NCBI GenBank assembly: GCA_021521415.1
Contig: JAIQDT010004244.1
Coordinates: 62,001 to 126,000, forward strand
Reading direction: 5' to 3'
DNA length: 64,000 bases
DNA from: Bidens hawaiensis
Taxonomy: Eukaryota > Streptophyta > Magnoliopsida > Asterales > Asteraceae
Positions 55,673 to 64,000 of this stretch are shown one piece after another. Both the position numbers and the translations under genes were made by a program. The stretch's first letter is position 1. Each line of letters opens with the position of its first letter. A model generated the notes under the pieces. That model made no database searches and had not been told where the DNA came from. It saw only the letters and a list, made by a program, of their open reading frames with translations.

Positions 55673-56995
55673 ATGCCGATGATGTGGAGGACTTTGCATA
55701 CCTTCGAGAGACTGATTGCAGAGCAGGATCTCGACTTCAATCTTCCAGCCTTTTCTTACTTGTACAGCCTCGTAACTCATTATTCTAGCAGATTTCTCTT
55801 CAAGAGTAAACCCTTCCAGCCTTTGCCAATCAACAAGACTACTCATAACGACCAAAGTTGGAAGAACCAGTTCTTTTTCGTTTAAAGAGATAGTATCCCC
55901 AAAGGGAATTCCTTACCGTCTCGTTGGATCCTGAAGGGTAGGATAGTGGAACCAGAGGATAGGTGATGCTTGTTCTACTAATTGGCTAACTGTGGGTTAG
56001 TTGTTTTTTGTGCAGTATCCAATTTTTCTTATCTTTCCGCTGACCTGGAAGGTATTGAAAAGGCAAATGTGTTCCTGTCTCTGGATCCTTTTGATAGGAC
56101 CTTCAAAGCTATCATTGAAGAAGCAGAGGATTCAGACAAGAAGACCTCCAGCTCCTCGGAAACAATGTCAAGTAAGTTAGAATCCATCATTTAATTGTAA
56201 ATTTACTAAATAAGAAAAGATAACAGATAATAACTTATCTTTTTTCGGGCAGGTGCACAGAAGTCCTCATCTAAGCCGTCCAAAAACTTGTTGGGTCAGT
56301 TCCAGTTGGAGGATGTTGATAGCCTCATCTCTTCTCGCTCCTCTGAGAAGAAGCCCATGAAGAGCTCTATCCTCGCGCTGCCAAAGACCATGACCACCCA
56401 TTCCAAGGCCAGCATGAAAAGGAAAAGAGATCCTGACGTGGAGATCCACAGTGCCCAGGATGTGTTTGATCAGCTTTCGGAGGTAAGGACCCTTTATCTA
56501 TAGGTACAGGTAGTTTGACTACTTTATTAATTCTCCTTCTTTCTTTAGGCCGTGGACAGCTTCAAGAGCCTATATGATGAGAATGTTGCCAACACGGAAA
56601 GGGAACTGGCCAAATACCGCGTTGGCATCAACCTGAAAGATAAGCTCAACACAGCACTTTAGGCAGAGAAGGAGGTGTTGGAGAACAAGCTGGCCCTCGT
56701 GGATATCCGGGCTCAAGAGCAGGTGGTTGAGGTCACAGAGCAAGCCAAGGTATGGGCCGGTAAAGCGGTGCTCACAGCCAGAATCAAGATGGCTGCCGAA
56801 TCTGAAGATCCCAATTTCGACAGGTCCATATGGAATGTGGCTATGTGGGAGAAGGCCTTGGCTGCTTTCGGTGAAGAGAGTGAGGATGCAGGGGCTGAGA
56901 GAAGGATCGAGGATGCTGGGACGAGCGGGATCAAGGATGACGCATTGGGGGTCAAGGAGGCGGGTGATGGTGAAGGTGATGTGGCTAAGGAGTAG
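55673..56995 (+). pseudogene. Intron-containing antisense gene of RT-C, transposon-domain plus coiled-coil protein
   Basis: Four exons on the strand opposite gag-pol: 55673-55937, 56016-56171, 56253-56482, 56549-56995, with GT-AG introns of 78, 81 and 66 bp; phases 1, 1 and 0 join without a gap. Exon 1 resembles the putative gypsy-type transposon domain (Pfam Transposase_28-like: PMMWRTLHTFERLIAEQDLD, then WKNQFFFV.RDSIPKG); the open phase extends about 130 bp upstream of the first Met, so the true start may be earlier. Exons 2-3 are Ser/Lys-rich with a basic KRKR stretch that could be a nuclear signal. Exon 4 is a charged, helical, coiled-coil-like region with an acidic Gly-rich end. Two nonsense changes break it: TAA at 55883-55885 (in place of Lys in FFFV-K-RDS) and TAG at 56660-56662 (Gln position). 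Antisense ORFs at this place are known in Retand- and Grande-like TAT elements; the function is unknown. Confidence 0.75.
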
Positions 56996-57997
56996 CTGGT
57001 GCAATGGGCGATGATGGATATGAAGACAAGGTCGGAGCCCATTTTTTATGATGTTTTAATGGTTTTTGTTTATGGTTTGTATGGACAATGGTAGTGGCAA
57101 TCCTTAGGATCTGTGATCCATAAGACAATTTTCAAAGGTGGTTAGGGTGGAGGGATCCTTAGCTTTATGGGGATGAAGCCTTAACCGCCTTTATCTTTTA
57201 AATTTCTGCATGAACTTTGACGTAGTTTGATTCGGGTGGATGGTCCACGTTTTGCTGGTGAAGCCCGGATCGCCTTTTTATCTTGCATATTATAATATAA
57301 TTCTTTTGATTTCTGCTTTATAACCTGTGTCACTAGGATAGAGGATTCTCAATCCTTAGAACTTTTTCCTGGCAAAACAAATCATCAAAAGAGGATATAA
57401 TTGTTAGAAAAGCTGGATTAAATTCCAACTATCTTGGGGACAAGCCCAACAAATCGCGGGGACAAGCCCAATAAAACGTGGGTACAAGCCCAATAAATAC
57501 GAGCGACGAGCCGATCCTTGGCGTTGGCCCAATTGTACGCGGTGACGAGCCTAACTCGGCGTTGACCTTAACTTGTGTATATGGTACGTCTACCATTTAA
57601 TTCGTAAGATCCAAGATATAATTTTTAGCCATGAAATTGTCAGCCACGTTTAGTGCACTGGTCCCACAGCCTCCAATTATACTCGGATAATCGTGCGCTC
57701 CAGGCGAGGGTGTAGAAACCCTAATTCGGGAGATAAGGTGAAGACCTTATAAACCTGGCGACAAGGCCGATTAAACTTAGGAGAGAGATGGCCAACCCGT
57801 TTTTTCCACTTGAGGGCCCTATTGCTCGGTATTTCTGCAACTTGACACATTTGACAAAACAAGAATATAATGTGAAAATATAAACATAAAGTAATATTTT
57901 ACCAAGTATCGGACTGGAGCAATTGATTAGGATCCAGGATCCTGATCAACAAAAATATTTTTTTAGATGGATTGCATTCCAAGCCCTTGGGAGCATG
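56996..57997. other. Non-coding part of RT-C between the antisense gene and integrase
   Basis: Possible 3' UTR of the antisense gene and of pol. A tandem block of 22-25 bp units (GGGGACAAGCCCAA.AAA) stands at about 57433-57505. GGATCC-like words are frequent here. Confidence 0.5.
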
Positions 57998-58979
57998 TCA
58001 CCTTGCATATTCATTAAACGATATGCCCCCCTTTCTTGCTTCGGCTTCAATCAGATAAGGACCCTCCCATTTGGGTGCCAGCTTCCCGTCGGCGGGATTA
58101 GTTGTGTTTTGGAACGCCTTTCGAAGGACTAAGTCTCCAACTTCAAATCTTCTAATTCTGATATTCTTGTTGCATGTGCCAGCCATATTTTGTTGGTAGG
58201 CTACCATCCTAAATCTTGCTTGATCTCTGAGTTCTTCCACAGTATCTAGATCTTGGACAAAATTCTCGTCATTTGTCTGAGGATCACGGATGCTTGTTCT
58301 GGGTGTTGGGTACACCATTTCAGTGGGGATCACTGCCTCAGCTCCAAAGACTAATGAGAACGGCGTCTGTCCCGTGGCATTCTTTGGATTTGTCCTATCT
58401 GCCCAGAGCACAAAGGGTAGTTCCTCAACCCATTTGCCTTTCTTTGCTCCAAGATTTTTCTTAAGGTTGTTGATGATGACTTTGTTGCTTGATTCTGCTT
58501 GGCCGTTTGCTTGTGGATGGACTGGTGTTAAAGTGATCATTTTGATTCCCCAACTATCACAAAAGTTAGTAGTTCTTTTCCCAATAAATTGGGAACCATT
58601 ATCACAAATAATTTTAGAAGGAATTCCAAATCTAGTTATAATGTTATGTTTGATAAAGGATATAACTTCCTTTTCCCTAACTTGAGGGAAAGCCTCAGCT
58701 TCAATCCATTTAGAGAAATAGTCTGTCATTGCTAACATGAAGACTTTTCCTCCTGGAGCTGTGGGAAGTTTACCCACTATGTCCATTCCCCATTTCATGA
58801 ATGGCCACGAAGAGACAATAGGATATAAGGGTTCTGCCGGTTGATGGAGAATGTTGCCGTGCCTCTGACAAGCATCACACTTCCTGGAATATTCCATAGC
58901 ATCCTTCTTCATTGTAGGCCAGCAGTATCCGGTTCTTAGAATCCTTGAGAATAATGCTCTACCCCTTGTATGGTTGCCA
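57998..58979 (-). CDS. RT-C integrase domain
   Basis: The open frame of 304 codons from 58912 has a CX2C zinc pair (KCDACQRHG, residues 12 and 15) and the DDE core: D44 in GMDIVG, D104 in CDNGSQF, E140 in NGQAESSN. The same phase extends upstream through [18 protein letters not shown] and CGNHT (the His side of the zinc finger) to about 58979, where a one-base loss separates it from the RT-RNase H frame. A beta-rich C-terminal domain ([12 protein letters not shown]...[11 protein letters not shown]) is present. Integrase would insert cDNA in the nucleus. The catalytic residues are intact; only the join to the upstream polyprotein is broken. Confidence 0.9.
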
Positions 58980-61221
58980 CAATCTCCTCATGGAAATCCT
59001 TCAGTACTTCTTGGATCTCGGATCCTTTGATGCATCTTAAATATGGGCATGCAAGGGATTTCTTATATAGCATATTATATACAATAGTATATTGTGATAC
59101 CTTGGCCCTAAAAGCTTTGGGGTTCTCTTCTTTTGGGATTTCTCCATATTGAATATACTTCATTATTGGAAGGATCCAGGATGAATGATCGAGTGAACGA
59201 TCCTTAGGATCCGTGTCCTGACTCCCATCTATTTCCATTGCTTGGCATTCCTCAATTGCAGGGGATAGGGCATGGATGATAGGGATTTTTATATTCTTCG
59301 GGAGCTTTAAAGCTGAAGCTAGGTTTGCTAAGGCGTCGGCCCCAGCATTTTCTTCTCTTGGTACCTGCGTAATTGTAAAATAATCGAAGGATCCTGCAAG
59401 ATCCTTTACTAAATTTAAATATTTACTTAGTTTCTCACGTTTGACTACGTATGAGCCATTAAAGTGATTAGCAATTAATAATGAATCTACAAATATTTGA
59501 AGATACCTGATTTTCATACCTTTGGCTAGTTGTATACCTGCGATAAGTGCCTCATAATCTGCCTCGTTGTTAGTGGCTTGGAATTCACAAGCTATCGAAT
59601 GAGGTAGTATGTCCCCCTGTGGCGATTTCAGTAGTACTCCCAATCCTGTTCCTTTGACATTTGAGGCTCCATCAGTGAAGAGTGTCCAAGGATCCTTGGT
59701 TTCTTCAAGCTGTTGAATTTCAAGATTGGCTTGTTCTTCTAAACCGCTACTGAAATCAGCCACAAAGTCCGCTAGTGCCTGTGACTTAATTGCATTCCTA
59801 GGCTCATATTTAATATCATATGCACTCAATTTTACAGCCCATTTGGCCATTCTACCCGACATTTCTGGTTTTCTAAGGACATTTTTTATGGGATAATTAG
59901 CTTTTACAACGATAGTATGAGTTTCGAAATAATGTCTTAACTTAGTTGAAGCCATAATTAGAGCAAGAATAAGTTTTTCTAGCTGAGAGTACCTGGATTC
60001 GGCATCGAGGAGACTTTTACTTACATAGTAAATTGGATGTTGATTACCTTCGTGATCTTTTACCAAGATCGTGCTCAAGGCAGTGAGGGTGACTGCTAGA
60101 TAGAGGATCAATGATTCTCCATCAATAGGTTTCATCAAAGCGGGGGCTGAGGATAAATAATCCTTCAGAGCGGTGAGAACAGCTTCATGTTTCTCCGTCC
60201 ACTCGAATTTTTTGTTTTTCCTCAGGATGTCATAAAAATCTTTACATCTTTCCGAGGATTTTGATATGAACCTGTTAAGTGCTGCCACCCTTCTTGTTAA
60301 TCTTTGTACCTCTTTGACGTTTGTTGGAGACTTGAGATTTAAGATGGCTTGGATTTGCTCTGGACTGGCCTCTATCCCCCTTTTGGTTACCAAATAGCCT
60401 AGGAATTTTCCGGCTTTGACACCAAATACACATTTAGCAGGATTTATCTTCATGTTGTATTTGTCGAGGATGTCAAATGCTACTTCCAGATCCTTAAGGT
60501 GATCATCTGCCTTCTTTGATTTCACCACCATTTCATCGATGTAGACTTCCATGGTATCTCCCAACTGTTCCTTGAACATCATATTGACTAGTCTTTGATA
60601 TGTAGCACCTGCATTTCTAAGACCAAACGGCATAGCAATATAACAATATATGCCCGTAGGGGTTATAAACGCTGTATCCTCTTGATCAGATGGTTCATTC
60701 TGGATTTGTTGAAATCCTGAGGAAGCATCCATAAAGGTCAACATTTCATGCCCTGCGGTAGCATCCACCATGGAGTCAATGTGGGGAAGAGGGAAAGGAT
60801 CCTTGGGACATACCTTATTTAAGTCAGTAAAATCGACACATACCCTCCACTTTCCATTTTTCTTTTGAACTACAACCACATTGGCTAACCATTTTGGATA
60901 TTTTACTTCTCTAATCATACCTGCCTTTAGTAGTTTCTGTACCTCTTCTTGGATGATCGCATTTCTTTCTTGGGTAAATTTCCTTCTTTTTTGATGAATA
61001 GGCCTGAAAGAAGGATCAATTCCAAGTTTATGTGTTATAACATATTTAGAAATACCTGTCATATCTTCGTGCTTCCATGCAAAGGTTGACTTTCTTCGTT
61101 GTAAGGAGGATATAATATCCTTCTCAATGGACTCTTTTATTTCTACACCTTTTAGGACTTTACCATCAGGATCCTTAGGATGCAAGACCACTTCCTTAGA
61201 GTCTTGTTCCCTAGTCTCCAT
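58936..61221 (-). CDS. pol: RT-C reverse transcriptase with two RNase H domains, changed catalytic motif
   Basis: 761 open codons. RT: residues about 60-280, with LNKVCPKDPFPLP (134-146), FMDASSGFQQI (163-173) and MPFGLRNAG (197-205); the catalytic YIDD box reads YIDE (227-230), replacing the second Asp with Glu. First RNase H about 370-490, degenerate (LYLAVT where an Asp-containing strand is expected). Second, archaeal-type RNase H about 512-636, with D517 (FTDGAS), E553 (NNEADYEAL), D579 (FVDS) and D629 (GADALANLAS) all present. A degenerate first and complete second RNase H is a mark of the TAT lineage. Frame ends in the zinc-finger region because of a one-base loss near 58980. RT would copy element RNA into cDNA in the cytoplasmic particle. 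The Met at 61221 is simply the first in frame. Confidence 0.92.
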   Translation of the reverse strand: METREQDSKEVVLHPKDPDGKVLKGVEIKESIEKDIISSLQRRKSTFAWKHEDMTGISKYVITHKLGIDPSFRPIHQKRRKFTQERNAIIQEEVQKLLKAGMIREVKYPKWLANVVVVQKKNGKWRVCVDFTDLNKVCPKDPFPLPHIDSMVDATAGHEMLTFMDASSGFQQIQNEPSDQEDTAFITPTGIYCYIAMPFGLRNAGATYQRLVNMMFKEQLGDTMEVYIDEMVVKSKKADDHLKDLEVAFDILDKYNMKINPAKCVFGVKAGKFLGYLVTKRGIEASPEQIQAILNLKSPTNVKEVQRLTRRVAALNRFISKSSERCKDFYDILRKNKKFEWTEKHEAVLTALKDYLSSAPALMKPIDGESLILYLAVTLTALSTILVKDHEGNQHPIYYVSKSLLDAESRYSQLEKLILALIMASTKLRHYFETHTIVVKANYPIKNVLRKPEMSGRMAKWAVKLSAYDIKYEPRNAIKSQALADFVADFSSGLEEQANLEIQQLEETKDPWTLFTDGASNVKGTGLGVLLKSPQGDILPHSIACEFQATNNEADYEALIAGIQLAKGMKIRYLQIFVDSLLIANHFNGSYVVKREKLSKYLNLVKDLAGSFDYFTITQVPREENAGADALANLASALKLPKNIKIPIIHALSPAIEECQAMEIDGSQDTDPKDRSLDHSSWILPIMKYIQYGEIPKEENPKAFRAKVSQYTIVYNMLYKKSLACPYLRCIKGSEIQEVLKDFHEEIVATIQGVEHYSQGF

Positions 61222-61862
61222 GACATTTCTCCGTGTTTACTGTAATTGCTACGCTTCCCTCAACTTTTTGTAGACTTCATTGAGGAAGTGTAGCAATCCT
61301 TAGCATCTTGCTGATCACTTTCGATCTTCGCTATCCCCCATGGGGTAGATAGCTTCACGCATTGATGATAAGTGGAGGGGACCGCCTTCATCTTGTGTGT
61401 CCATGGCCTGCCAAGAGTAACATTGCAACAAGACTAGGAATCGATAACACAAAATTTTTGAATAGAATTTACTCCCTCTATATATATAGGTAGTTTGATG
61501 TCCCCTAATGTATTCTTCGTTTCCCCACTGAACCCTACAAGAACTGAGGATCGCGGGACAATTTCTGACTCCGGGATATTCATCCTTCGAAGTACTTCTA
61601 GTTGGATAATGTTAACTGAACTTCCTCCATCAATGAGTATCCTGCGTACATAATGGTTAGAAATAAATAAAGTAATGACTAAACCGTCATGATGAGGATC
61701 CTGAACATTGACTCGATCATCCTCATCAAAGGAGATAATTCTTTGCTCGGCTGTTGTAGAAGTCTTGATTGGCCTTTCACCATTCTCCAGTTTGCATTCT
61801 TTGGCGTACTTCTTTGCAGCCGAGTAAGAGGTTCCGCATATATCGGATCCTCCAAAGATCAA
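61222..61862 (-). pseudogene. RT-C protease and linker, two stops
   Basis: Frame 61862-61434 encodes a retropepsin-like domain with the TAT-type active site ILIDGGSSVNII and downstream FSGETKNTLG. It ends at a TAG (61431-61433), after which the same phase goes on with NVTLGRPWTHKMKAVPSTYH, a segment normally continuous with the protease. A second stop (TGA, near 61260) and a phase change lead into the RT frame. The catalytic Asp is present. Confidence 0.85.
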
Positions 61863-63844
61863 GTTGATAACTTGAGCGTCTGGGGGAGGTGGAGCAGCCT
61901 TTTCCGGAACTGGTTCAGGATCCTGGTTTCTGGGTTTTTTCTTCCGAACAGCTCCTTAAGGTGACCCTTGCTGAGAAGGTAGCTTATCTCCTTTCTCAAG
62001 GCTATGCAATCTTCTGTGGCCGAAATCTTCGTGAAAGGCACACCATTTCGTTTTGTCTTTGGGGAGCGGTGCCTTCTCATTTTTTCTTGGCCATCTTGCT
62101 TTGTCGCCCAAGTTCCTAACAGCAAGCATCACTCCTCCCATATCTACGGAGAAGCAATAATCAGATATTCTTGGACAATCTTCATCGTCCTCCTCCTGTT
62201 CTACAGCATTGATCTTCTGGCCATTTGGTTTATTGTATGGCTTAGAGTTGCTGTTCCTAAAGTAGGATCCTTGTTTCTTGTCTTGAGATTCATTTTTCAC
62301 CGGAGTGCTCAATTGATCTTGTATTCTTTGATCCTCCTCCAACCTAATGAATCTTAAAGCTCTGTTTCGGACTTCATCTAAGTTCCTGCAAGGGGTCATC
62401 ACAAGATCTTGATAAAATGGATAGTCCTTTTGTAACCCCATTTTGAATGCCTCAACAGCTGTCGAGACAGCCAAATTTGGAATTTCCAAGGTCTCTCTTC
62501 CGAACCTTGTAAGGAACTGCCTAAGGGGTTCCCCACGAGGTTGGAGAACTCTATATAAATCACTAGTTAATTTTTCGAAAGATCTACTGCATGAAAATTG
62601 ACTATTAAATAGATTGATTAAATGAGAAAATGAGGTAATAGAATAAGGAGGAAGACTTAGCAGCCATTTAAGGGCGGATCCAGTGAGGGTTGAGCCAAAG
62701 CCCTTACACAAGCAAACCTCCTTCAATCTTTCTAGAATCGGGTTGATTTCTATTCTCTCACGATATATAAGGCCACATGTTCCTCAGGATCCATGGATCC
62801 ATCGTATAGTTTCATACTAGGAGCAGTGAAGCGCTTTGGTATCTCGGCATCGCAAATCGGTGGAGCAAACCTGGATATGTTGTGGCTTCCTGCAGGTACT
62901 TCGGGAATAGGTTTGATGACTCCAGGCACACTCGATATCATATCCTTGAGCTTTTGTAGCTCACGGGCTACGGTTTGGTTGATCCCAGTATCCTGCATAC
63001 TAGCATGGTTAGTGCCAAAAGACGGATTATCATAAATGTTACTTTTTACGTGATTAAAAGATCTAGCTCCATAGCTGCGTCCGGTATATATTGTTTCGGC
63101 ATCAGCAGATGGTCTAATAGGAGCAGTAGTTTGCATGGGTATGAAATCGCCTTCATGGACCTCCAATGGTCTGGATCGGGGTTCCTTCCCATAAGGATAG
63201 TAGGAGTCTGGATGCTGATGGATGATGGATTCTGTTTGAAAACCCAAGGATCCTGGTTGAAAGATTGAGGATCCTTGGAGCTGGTGGACGAAGGATCCTT
63301 GGTGAAATCCAGAGGGTCCGGATTAGAAGGCTGAGGATCCTTGCGAATGGTGATTGGAGGATCTCAAGGGTTGACCTAATGATCCTTGTTGAAGGATAGA
63401 TGATCCTTGAGAGTACTGGTCAAAGTATTTCTTCGATAAGAGGTCCGAGGATCCTTGTTGAGGGTAAGAGGATGTTGGATACCTCTGGCCTAGGAAATCC
63501 GGAGTGCCAAAGTCAAGCATTTTCGGCATGATGGGGCTTGCGTCTTCAACAGTCTTTTTAGTTCTCCTAATTTCCTCGATCTCATGGAGGATCCTTTGGT
63601 TGGTCTTGTTCTGCTGCTCCATATAGCTCTTCATCTGTGAACACAAAACAGAAACATCATTGTTAGCAGTTACCGGTTGGGAGATGGTAGTGGATTTTGG
63701 TCCGGAGAAAACAGCAGTCTCCTTCTTCTGAGCAATAGTTATAGGCTTTTGTGGCTTCGTCGAACCGGGTAGCGGTGGCAAAGTCATTTGAGCCGGGACA
63801 CTCGAAGCAGTAGTTGTGGGAATAGCTTTTCCTTGAGAGGCCAT
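61863..63844 (-). pseudogene. gag: RT-C gag with a stop and frameshifts
   Basis: Start ATG 63842-63844 (MASQGKAIPT...), 80 bp from the primer-binding site. The first third is Gln/Ser-rich with repeated QGSS/QGSL words; an in-frame TAA (63323-63325) interrupts it. The next part (to about 62760) leads into the gag capsid core, which continues after a frameshift with CKGFGSTLTGSALKWLLSLP, FSCSRSFEKLT and QPRGEPLRQFLTRF, typical of the TAT capsid. A zinc-finger-like KWCAFHEDFGH is split by another frameshift near 62030 from ATEDCIALRKEISYLLSKG. In intact relatives all of these are one frame. Confidence 0.88.
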
Positions 63845-63906
63845 TGAGTGAGTGAAAGTAAGGATCAAATAGAGGTAAGGGCTTTTGTGATTAAAGCACC
63901 AATGGC

Positions 63907-63923
63907 CCCACGGTGGGCGCCAA
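63907..63923 (-). promoter_or_regulatory. Primer-binding site of RT-C
   Basis: Minus strand TGGCGCCCACCGTGGGG, three bases after the LTR edge at 63927. Confidence 0.85.
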
Positions 63924-63926
63924 ATT

Positions 63927-64000
63927 TGTTTTGGTTAAAAATCGGTCTAAGGATCAATGAACCAAATTCGTAAGTGAGGATTGGTGCTAGTATGGATTAA
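63927..64000 (-). repeat. Start of RT-C 5' LTR, truncated by the window
   Basis: First 74 bp match 54761-54834 with one visible substitution; the remaining ~530 bp lie outside. Confidence 0.93.

Larger units (their letters stand above)
54761..64000 (-). mobile_element. TAT/Retand-type gypsy retrotransposon RT-C, inserted in RT-D, runs off the window
   Basis: 3' LTR 54761-55362, polypurine tract 55363-55375, antisense gene 55673-56995 (plus strand), then on the minus strand integrase, RNase H x2, RT, protease and gag up to 63844, primer-binding site 63907-63923 and the start of the 5' LTR at 63927. Two RNase H domains and the TGGCGCC primer site are marks of the TAT lineage. Left flank is CCAGG (54756-54760), the expected target duplication. 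All coding parts carry lesions, so this copy is not autonomous. Confidence 0.92.

Noticed and set aside
56570..57042. Minus-strand frames of 144 and 109 codons opposite the RT-C antisense gene
   Set aside because: The plus strand explains the region with introns, phase-matched exons and coiled-coil composition; these are shadows.

Overview
This window is plant nuclear DNA, AT-rich and dominated by transposable elements. It comes from a eudicot. The mix of long TGTCACACCC-type gypsy LTRs, a Tekay chromovirus and a TAT/Retand-type element would fit Asteraceae, but that is my inference and the species cannot be read from the sequence. I see no bacterial, organellar or CRISPR features and no intact cellular gene. 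Every host-gene piece I recognise is a fragment, broken, or interrupted by a transposon.

Layout. 1-4101: the 5' part of a minus-strand gypsy element (gag start, primer-binding site, 3.5 kb LTR). 4102-9260: a cluster of fold-back/MITE-like elements separated by TA and GT microsatellites; one of them (6995-8732) carries a pentatricopeptide-repeat gene fragment. 9300-10459: a SINE, then a Cassandra-type LTR with a 5S rRNA-like domain. 10460-16990: exon-like pieces of an unrecognised plus-strand locus holding a 2.6 kb solo LTR (target duplication AAAAC) and a 1.7 kb non-autonomous Helitron. 16991-37936: one nested system. A coding-less LTR element (RT-A) was invaded by a full-length Tekay element (RT-B, 18692-27814, duplication TCTAG) and two solo LTRs (28262-30407, GAAGC; 32344-34992, TCGAG).

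37942-53900: degraded gene space. It holds a hairpin MITE, a HAK/KUP potassium-transporter exon (39431-39650), two copies of an S-protein-homolog pseudogene, a RING-H2 gene cut by a SINE inside its last zinc-ligand pair, candidate exons with a PABP-interacting-protein-like segment, and two HAK/KUP-type first exons facing each other across a 35 bp inverted repeat, one of them cut by a 450 bp solo LTR. 53964-64000: the start of a plus-strand TAT-type element (RT-D) whose gag is interrupted by a minus-strand TAT/Retand element (RT-C) running off the window. RT-C has gag, protease, RT, two RNase H domains and integrase. Between integrase and 3' LTR it also carries an intron-containing gene on the opposite strand.

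The coding genes belong to retrotransposon polyproteins: Gag packages RNA, protease cuts the polyprotein, RT/RNase H makes cDNA and integrase inserts it. All copies here carry stops or frameshifts, and RT-C has a changed RT catalytic motif. The most interesting items are the antisense spliced gene of RT-C, the exact order of nested insertions given by target duplications, and the gene pieces caught at the moment of disruption.
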